Shown: positions 1-4,028 of the stretch, piece by piece
Numbering within the stretch: the first letter of the stretch is position 1
Layout of the letters: every line of letters begins with the position of its first letter
Notes under the pieces: model-generated
The model's database searches: none
Seen by the model: the letters and a program-made list of their open reading frames with translations, nothing else
What the model was told of the DNA's origin: nothing
Made by a program: the position numbers and the translations under genes
From: 14-2 sp963628035
Lineage (GTDB): Bacteria; Bacillota; Clostridia; Lachnospirales; Lachnospiraceae
Direction: 5' to 3'
Assembly: GCA_963628035.1 (NCBI GenBank)
Contig: CAVGED010000148.1
Span: 1 to 5,624 of the forward strand
Length of the DNA stretch: 5,624 bases

Positions 1-178
1 TACTTCCCTGATTGAGATTACTAAGAAGATAGCCGGATGCAGTAATAAAATGTATGCTCCAAATTCGGATAACAGGAAAGCGTATGATAAGCTTTATGAG
101 GAGTATAAGACATTGGTTGCCTATTTTGGAAAGGGAAGCAATGACGTGATGAAACGCCTGAGGGTGATTAAAGGATAG
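1..178 (+). CDS. FGGY-family carbohydrate kinase, C-terminal fragment (ribulokinase-like)
   Basis: Only the last 58 codons are in the window, read from base 2 to the TAG at 176-178. The 5' part lies upstream. The tail contains MYAPNSDNRKAYDKLY, then EEYKTLVAYFGKG and NDVMKRL. This matches the usual end of ribulokinase-like FGGY kinases (a Y-x-PN-x-x-N-x-x-x-YD-x-LY-x-EY pattern followed by YFG and NDVMKRL). Such kinases use ATP to phosphorylate a ketopentose or related sugar in the cytoplasm. The catalytic residues are outside the window, so the substrate is unknown; L-ribulose, D-ribulose or xylulose are all possible. The last five codons, counting the stop, lie in or across the 64-bp direct repeat that is copied again after the dehydrogenase. 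Without the inserted segment, the next gene would start 14 bp after this stop. Family assignment is by recalled motif, not by search. Confidence 0.72.
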   Translation, partial: TSLIEITKKIAGCSNKMYAPNSDNRKAYDKLYEEYKTLVAYFGKGSNDVMKRLRVIKG

Positions 179-228
179 TATGGGAGATTATGATGAATAA
201 GCTGTTTGCGGGCTTCGCCCGTGTGAAT
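165..228 (+). repeat. 64-bp direct repeat, copy 1
   Basis: Bases 165-228 match 1339-1402 at 63 of 64 positions; the only difference is T191 versus C1365. Copy 1 is joined on its left to the intact kinase reading frame. It covers the kinase stop, the ribosome binding site TGGGAG and the first 12 codons of the ceramidase-like gene, then passes abruptly into unrelated sequence at 229. The match ends at 164/1338 and 228/1402. Confidence 0.97.
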
Positions 229-252
229 AGAAGTTTCGGGCACTTTGCGTAA
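193..252 (+). pseudogene. Truncated 5' copy of the ceramidase-like gene
   Basis: A ribosome binding site (TGGGAG, 181-186 region) and ATG open a frame whose first 12 residues, MNKLFAGFARVN, are identical to the start of the intact ceramidase-like protein at 1367. The identity then stops. Seven unrelated codons (RSFGHFA) follow before a TAA at 250-252, giving a 19-residue frame. It is a broken gene start left by the insertion of the dehydrogenase segment, not a functional enzyme. Because it keeps its start signals it may still be translated as a short leader peptide ending 49 bases before the dehydrogenase start. Whether that matters for expression is unknown. Confidence 0.85.
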
Positions 253-1338
253 CTAAAACAATGATATAAAAGAAACAGATAGAAAAAGGAGATCTTTTCT
301 TATGAAAGCAGCAGTGTTGACAGAATTAAAAAAAATAGAGGTTCGCGAATTCGATATACCGGCTATATCAGATAATGAAGTGCTGGTTAAAATTGAGTAT
401 TGCGGTATTTGCGGGTCTGATGCAGAATTTTTTGAAGAAGGGCGGATTGGGACGCGTATAGTTAATTATCCGCTGGTTTTAGGACACGAAGCTTCCGGTG
501 AAATTGTGTCTGTGGGTACAGCAGTTAAAAATTATGAAATTGGACAAAAAGTTGTGATAGAGCCAGGCATACCATGTGGGCACTGCGAATTTTGCAGGCA
601 GGGAAGATATAATATTTGTAAAAACATGAAGTTCTTATCATGTCCTCCAAATGATGGGCTTTTCTGCCAATATGTTGCTGTTCCTGCTGATACGGTGTTT
701 CCGTTGCCGGACTGTATGAATACATTGACTGGTGCATTGATGGAGCCGTTAGCAGTTGGAATGCATGCAGCTGCAATCGGGAGGGTCGAAGCGCCAAAAA
801 CCGTTATCATCTTAGGCGCAGGATGTATTGGATTGTGTACGTTGCTTTGCTGCAAACATCGGGGAGCGGCGCGCATTATTGTTTGTGATCTGTTCCCGAA
901 ACGATTGGAGTTGGCAAAAAAGCTGGGCGCAGATGAGGTTGTCAACGCTTCGGAATGTGATTCGGTGAAAGAAATAATTCGCCTGACAAATGGTGAGGGT
1001 GGTGATGTGGTTTTTGAAACAGCAGGAAACAAGGTGACGACATCACAAACAAGTTATTTGGCGCGGCGCGGCGGCACCATTGTAATTGTAGGGAATGTAC
1101 AGGGAGATGTTCCTTTCAACTTCAGAAATTTGTGCACGGCTGAAATCGAATTAGAAACAACAAAGCGTTATTGCAATGCGTTTGAAAAATGTTTATCGGC
1201 TATTAATACAGGAAGCATACCAGCTGAAAAATTGAATTTGATTATTGATAATATTTTCCCAATGGATGATATTCAAAATGCTTTTACGCAATTTATAGAG
1301 AATAAGAAAGATATGACGAAGATAGTCATTAAGGTTAC
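229..1338 (+). other. Inserted segment carrying the dehydrogenase, bounded by direct repeats
   Basis: This is the unique DNA between the two 64-bp repeat copies. It holds a leader of about 73 bp and all of the dehydrogenase gene except the last bases, which are supplied by the repeat: the final GAT TAA reads through TGATTAA at 1339-1345. The same TGATTAA occurs at the kinase end (165-171), so the right junction sits at a 7-bp shared sequence. No recombinase gene, terminal inverted repeat or short target duplication is visible, so a classical insertion sequence is unlikely. The segment's origin outside this operon is inferred from the repeat structure; base composition is uneven and gives only weak support (the 3' part is AT-rich: 36 G+C of 120 by hand count at 1141-1260). 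Confidence 0.75.
262..270 (+). promoter_or_regulatory. Possible extended -10 promoter for the dehydrogenase
   Basis: TGATATAAA matches the extended -10 form TG-N-TATAAT with one base different in the hexamer. It lies in the leader of the inserted segment, 31 bases upstream of the dehydrogenase start. No convincing -35 box is seen at 16-18 bp spacing. Transcription would start near 277 and leave a short leader containing the ribosome binding site. If real, the inserted gene brought its own promoter; otherwise it depends on read-through from the kinase. Confidence 0.33.
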
Positions 1339-1345
1339 TGATTAA
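302..1345 (+). CDS. Zinc-dependent medium-chain polyol dehydrogenase (sorbitol/xylitol dehydrogenase-like)
   Basis: This 347-residue protein is full length for the medium-chain dehydrogenase family, which oxidises a secondary alcohol to a ketone with NAD(P)+ in the cytoplasm. The catalytic zinc site is visible as C37 (GICGSD), H62 with E63 (GHEASG) and E148 (MEPLAVG). The structural zinc cysteines are C92, C95, C98 and C106, in PCGHCEFCRQGRYNIC. The Rossmann loop GAGCIG is at 172-177, and acidic D196 at the end of the second strand favours NAD+ over NADP+. The EPGIPCG signature (87-93) resembles sorbitol/xylitol dehydrogenases more than threonine or butanediol dehydrogenases, but the substrate is not proven. 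AAAGGAGAT about 9 bases upstream supports the ATG. The gene lies between two copies of a 64-bp repeat, and its stop codon is formed within the second copy. Beside a ketose kinase, a polyol-to-ketose step makes sense. Confidence 0.9.
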   Translation: MKAAVLTELKKIEVREFDIPAISDNEVLVKIEYCGICGSDAEFFEEGRIGTRIVNYPLVLGHEASGEIVSVGTAVKNYEIGQKVVIEPGIPCGHCEFCRQGRYNICKNMKFLSCPPNDGLFCQYVAVPADTVFPLPDCMNTLTGALMEPLAVGMHAAAIGRVEAPKTVIILGAGCIGLCTLLCCKHRGAARIIVCDLFPKRLELAKKLGADEVVNASECDSVKEIIRLTNGEGGDVVFETAGNKVTTSQTSYLARRGGTIVIVGNVQGDVPFNFRNLCTAEIELETTKRYCNAFEKCLSAINTGSIPAEKLNLIIDNIFPMDDIQNAFTQFIENKKDMTKIVIKVTD

Positions 1346-1402
1346 AGGATAGTATGGGAGATTACGATGAATAAGCTGTTTGCGGGCTTCGCCCGTGTGA
1401 AT
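1339..1402 (+). repeat. 64-bp direct repeat, copy 2
   Basis: This is the second copy of 165-228, offset by 1174 bp, with C1365 in place of T191. It is joined on its right to the intact ceramidase-like gene, supplying its ribosome binding site, ATG and codons 1-12. Its left part is a duplicated scrap of the kinase 3' end, including an out-of-context TAG at 1350-1352. It also supplies the dehydrogenase stop codon. Confidence 0.97.
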
Positions 1403-2713
1403 GTAACACCGGTCATGGGAATCGGAATGCCGGGTTATTTTAACCCACGATTTGCCGAGGGAGTCCTCGATGAGCTGGAGATCAATGCCCTGGCTCTTTC
1501 CTGTGGAGAGACAAAAGCGGTGTTGCTGAGTATGGATAATGAGGGAATCAAGCGGGAGATCGTTGCAGAATTCCGAAAGTATATTTCAGAGCTGACGGAT
1601 ATACCGGAAGAGTGTATTTTCATTCATGCGACCCATACCCATACCGGAGGAAATCTGGTAAAGGATTCTGCAAATAAATTTGAACGGGAATATTATCAAG
1701 ATGTATATTATAAGATGGCAGATGCTGCCAGGCTTGCGGTGCAGGATTTAAAGCCTGCCCGTATGGGATATGGGACAGGTATAGCACCCAATATTGCGTT
1801 TCTGCGCCGGTTTCGCATGAAAGATGGGAGCATTCAGACGAATCCCGGAGTGGATAATCCGGATATCTTAGAACCCATGGGGCAGGTGGACGAGCAGGTG
1901 GGTGTCCTGCGGATTGACCGTGAAGATGCAGAAACGATAGTGCTGGTAAGCTTTGCCTGCCATCCGGATACCGTGGGTGGCTGCAAGATTTCTGCCGACT
2001 GGCCGGGGTTCCTTCGCAGAACGGTAGAGAAGACTCTGGAAAAGACAAAATGTATTTTCTTTAATGGAGCCGAAGGAGATGTAAACCATGTGAATGTGCA
2101 TCCGGCAGGCGGAGATCTGAACGATATGTTCATGGATTTTGACGATGTGTCGAGAGGCTATGGCCATGCACGGTATATGGGACGGGTGGTAGCAGGTGGA
2201 GTACTGCAGGTCTATGATAAGGTGAAATATACCGAGGTGGATCAGATCAGATGCCTGCAGCGTACCGTCTCTGTCCCCTCCAATATGCCGAGACCGGAGG
2301 AGCTACCGGAGGCGCGCCGCATTGACGCGCTCCACCGTGCAGGCAGGGACGAAGAGATTCCATTCAGCGGCATGATGTTGACTACAGTGGTAGCGGAGGC
2401 AGACCGTATGTTACGGTTAGAACACGGGCCAAAGAATTTTGAGATGGAGCTTTCGGGAATTGCAATTGGCGATGCAGTGCTCGTCGGAATTCCAGGGGAA
2501 CCCTTTAACGGGATTGGCAGAGAATTGAAAAAGGCAAAGGGTTGGGGCATTGTGATGCCTACCTGCCTTACCAATGGACATCAGGGGTATTTTCCCATGA
2601 TGGATGCATACAGGGAGGGCGGATATGAGGCGAGAAGTTCCAATTTCCGTGCGGGCGCGGCGGAGCTATTGATCCGGGAGGGACTTGATCTGCTCCGGGA
2701 TATCAAAAAGTAA
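1367..2713 (+). CDS. Neutral/alkaline ceramidase-like hydrolase, cytoplasmic
   Basis: This 448-residue protein resembles the N-terminal catalytic domain of neutral/alkaline non-lysosomal ceramidases (the PF04734 type). It has HATHTHTGG at 87-95, with H90/H92 in the zinc-binding position; FACHPDTVGG with H199; NGAEGDVN at 233-240; GIPGEPF with E378; and NGHQGYFP with Y408. These appear to match the His, His, Glu and Tyr zinc ligands known from the Pseudomonas ceramidase, so the metal site looks intact. There is no signal peptide, whereas true bacterial ceramidases are secreted and longer, with an extra C-terminal domain. This is therefore probably an intracellular amide or ester hydrolase acting on something other than ceramide. 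TGGGAG, 6 bases before the ATG, is the ribosome binding site. The gene's first 12 codons are also present at 193-228. The stop overlaps the ribosome binding site of the glycerate kinase, so the two are co-transcribed. Confidence 0.82.
   Translation: MNKLFAGFARVNVTPVMGIGMPGYFNPRFAEGVLDELEINALALSCGETKAVLLSMDNEGIKREIVAEFRKYISELTDIPEECIFIHATHTHTGGNLVKDSANKFEREYYQDVYYKMADAARLAVQDLKPARMGYGTGIAPNIAFLRRFRMKDGSIQTNPGVDNPDILEPMGQVDEQVGVLRIDREDAETIVLVSFACHPDTVGGCKISADWPGFLRRTVEKTLEKTKCIFFNGAEGDVNHVNVHPAGGDLNDMFMDFDDVSRGYGHARYMGRVVAGGVLQVYDKVKYTEVDQIRCLQRTVSVPSNMPRPEELPEARRIDALHRAGRDEEIPFSGMMLTTVVAEADRMLRLEHGPKNFEMELSGIAIGDAVLVGIPGEPFNGIGRELKKAKGWGIVMPTCLTNGHQGYFPMMDAYREGGYEARSSNFRAGAAELLIREGLDLLRDIKK
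1383..1395 (+). other. Small GC-rich hairpin in the start of the ceramidase-like gene
   Basis: CGGGCTTCGCCCG forms a 5-bp perfect stem with a TTC loop, 17-29 bases into the coding region. The same hairpin is in repeat copy 1 at 209-221. It is not followed by a T tract, so it is not a terminator. It could reduce translation initiation or simply reflect the coding sequence (codons 6-10). Confidence 0.4.
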
Positions 2714-2719
2714 GGAGAG
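2712..2719 (+). promoter_or_regulatory. Ribosome binding site that fixes the glycerate kinase start
   Basis: AAGGAGAG lies 7 bases before the ATG at 2727 and overlaps the TAA of the upstream gene. The same frame is open back to an ATG at 2685, but the 14 extra codons have no similar site and lie inside the upstream gene. The family N-terminus (a short strand followed by DSFKGSL) begins exactly at 2727. Confidence 0.85.
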
Positions 2720-2726
2720 TAATAAC

Positions 2727-3878
2727 ATGAACGTACTGATAGCAATAGACTCATTCAAAGGCAGCTTGACTTCTATGCAGGCGGGCCAGGCTGCTGCTGT
2801 TGGAATAAAAAGGGTATATCCTGACGCGGAAATTATGGTACGCCCTATTGCAGACGGCGGCGAAGGAACGGTTCATGCGCTGGTAGACGGTATGGGCGGT
2901 GAAATGCAGGTGATCCGGGTGACGGGACCGCTGGGCCGGGCTGTGGACGCAGAATACGGTATTATTAAGAGCAGTCAGACGGCTATTATAGAGATGTCGG
3001 CGGCGGCAGGTATTACACTGGTATCAGCAGAGGAGAGGAATCCTTTGCATACCACCACCTACGGAGTAGGGGAGATTATTTTGGATGCCATTCAGAAGGG
3101 CTGCCGCAATTTTATTGTGGGTATCGGCGGAAGTGCTACCAATGACGGTGGTTTCGGTATGCTGAAAGCTTTGGGCTTCGGTTTTTTCGATGAGAAAGGA
3201 GAATCGGTGCCTTTAGGCGGAAAAGGTTTGGGTGAGCTCTGTAAGATCACAGATGAGCATGCATTGCCGGAGTTAAAGGAATGTACTTTTAACATCGCAT
3301 GTGACGTAACCAATCCTTTGTGCGGTCCGAGGGGCTGCAGTGCAGTTTTTGGCCCACAGAAGGGAGCCAACCCGCAAATGGTTGCACAAATGGATAAATG
3401 GCTCTTAAATTATGCGGAGCTTGTAAAAAGTGTTCGTCCGGATGCGGATAAAGATGCTCCGGGAGCCGGTGCAGCAGGGGGAATAGGCTTTGCATTTCTG
3501 TCCTTCTTAAACGGCGAATTAAAAAACGGTATTGATTTGATTTTGCGGGAAACCAGACTGGAGCAATATGTGCAGAAGGCAGACATTGTGATAACTGGCG
3601 AGGGCAGGCTGGACGCTCAGACCACTATGGGAAAGGCTCCGTCAGGTATTGCTGCTATTGCCAAAAAGTACGGTAAGCCGGTTATTGGTTTTGCAGGCTG
3701 TGTGACCGAAGACGCTGGCGCCTGCAACACTTGCGGTATAGATGCTTTTTTCCCAGTACTGCGCAGCGTATGCACCTTGGAAGAAGCTATGAATACGGAT
3801 AATGCCTTTGCCAATATGGCAGCTACAGCAGAGCAGGTATTCCGGATTATTCATACAATGAAAAGGAATCATTCATAA
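2727..3878 (+). CDS. Glycerate 2-kinase (glycerate kinase type 1 family)
   Basis: The 383-residue protein has the full length and ordered motifs of the GarK/GlxK-type glycerate kinase family (PF02595). Seen are MNVLIAIDSFKGSLTS at the N-terminus, ADGGEGT at 43-49, GIGGSATNDGG at 132-142, CDVTNPLCGPRG at 192-203, FGPQKGA at 208-214, PGAGAAGG at 245-252 and TGEGRLDAQT at 290-299. Members phosphorylate D-glycerate with ATP, usually to 2-phosphoglycerate, sending carbon from aldarate, glyoxylate or other sugar-acid breakdown into lower glycolysis. The start at 2727 is chosen over the in-frame ATG at 2685 because of the ribosome binding site and the family N-terminus. It follows the ceramidase-like gene by 13 bases and is the last gene of the operon, with terminator-like hairpins downstream. 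No frameshift or missing motif is seen. The gene symbol is left open because garK, glxK and glxK-like names are not separable here. Confidence 0.95.
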   Translation: MNVLIAIDSFKGSLTSMQAGQAAAVGIKRVYPDAEIMVRPIADGGEGTVHALVDGMGGEMQVIRVTGPLGRAVDAEYGIIKSSQTAIIEMSAAAGITLVSAEERNPLHTTTYGVGEIILDAIQKGCRNFIVGIGGSATNDGGFGMLKALGFGFFDEKGESVPLGGKGLGELCKITDEHALPELKECTFNIACDVTNPLCGPRGCSAVFGPQKGANPQMVAQMDKWLLNYAELVKSVRPDADKDAPGAGAAGGIGFAFLSFLNGELKNGIDLILRETRLEQYVQKADIVITGEGRLDAQTTMGKAPSGIAAIAKKYGKPVIGFAGCVTEDAGACNTCGIDAFFPVLRSVCTLEEAMNTDNAFANMAATAEQVFRIIHTMKRNHS

Positions 3879-3888
3879 AGATGCTCGC

Positions 3889-3937
3889 AAAAACAGGGTT
3901 ATGCGGATAAAACTTTATGAAATAACCATGGTTTTTT
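3889..3937 (+). terminator. Weak terminator-like hairpin after glycerate kinase
   Basis: GGTTAT at 3897-3902 pairs with ATAACC at 3922-3927 across a 19-base loop. An imperfect outer stem is possible between the A run ending in C3894 and G3931 plus the T run at 3932-3937. The T run is typical, but the stem is short, AT-rich and interrupted. It may assist the stronger terminator that follows. Confidence 0.4.
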
Positions 3938-3948
3938 CACCCATTTTA

Positions 3949-3977
3949 TTGTATTTTCAAAAGAAATCCGTTATACT
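3949..3977 (+). promoter_or_regulatory. Probable promoter of the ATPase/PD-(D/E)XK gene
   Basis: TATACT at 3972-3977 differs from the -10 consensus by one base, and TTGTAT at 3949-3954 is a partial -35 (the TTG core is kept) with an ideal 17-base spacer. Transcription would begin near 3984, about 45 bases before the ATG. The -10 box lies inside the left arm of the operon terminator, so a transcript from here would lack that arm and could not fold the terminator. Confidence 0.5.
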
Positions 3978-4009
3978 AAGAGAAAGTACCTTGTGTAACG
4001 GTTTTTTTT
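3968..4009 (+). terminator. Intrinsic terminator of the kinase-dehydrogenase-hydrolase-glycerate kinase operon
   Basis: Bases 3968-3980 pair with 3990-4001: CCGTTA with TAACGG, one T-G wobble (3974/3995), AC with GT, one bulged T (3977), then AAG with CTT. This makes a 12-bp stem with a 9-base loop (3981-3989), followed directly by eight T residues at 4002-4009. This is a clear rho-independent form. It ends 19 bases before the next ATG, so it separates the metabolic operon from the ATPase gene. Confidence 0.78.
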
Positions 4010-4028
4010 ATGTTTGGGAGGTGTACGG

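Noticed and set aside
209..221. Terminator between the kinase and the dehydrogenase
   Set aside because: CGGGCTTCGCCCG folds well but no T tract follows, and the same sequence lies inside the coding region of the intact gene at 1383-1395.
525..1032. Long open frames on the minus strand under the dehydrogenase
   Set aside because: They lie wholly within a well-supported gene, show no recognisable motif, and have low-complexity compositions typical of antisense shadows. The same holds for minus-strand frames at 1435-2574, 3092-3872, 4306-4494 and 4752-5078.
165..1402. Classical insertion sequence, transposon or integron cassette around the dehydrogenase
   Set aside because: There is no transposase or integrase, no terminal inverted repeats at 229 or 1338, and no integron core site. 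The 64-bp repeat consists of the host operon's own coding and junction sequence and is far too long for a transposon target duplication.
2685..2726. Longer start for the glycerate kinase giving 14 more residues
   Set aside because: It overlaps the end of the upstream gene, has no ribosome binding site, and adds residues not found in the family. The ATG at 2727 has a strong site and the conserved N-terminus.
3879..4028. Riboswitch or small RNA in the 150-base gap
   Set aside because: The gap is accounted for by two terminator-like hairpins, a promoter and a ribosome binding site; no conserved riboswitch core is recognisable.
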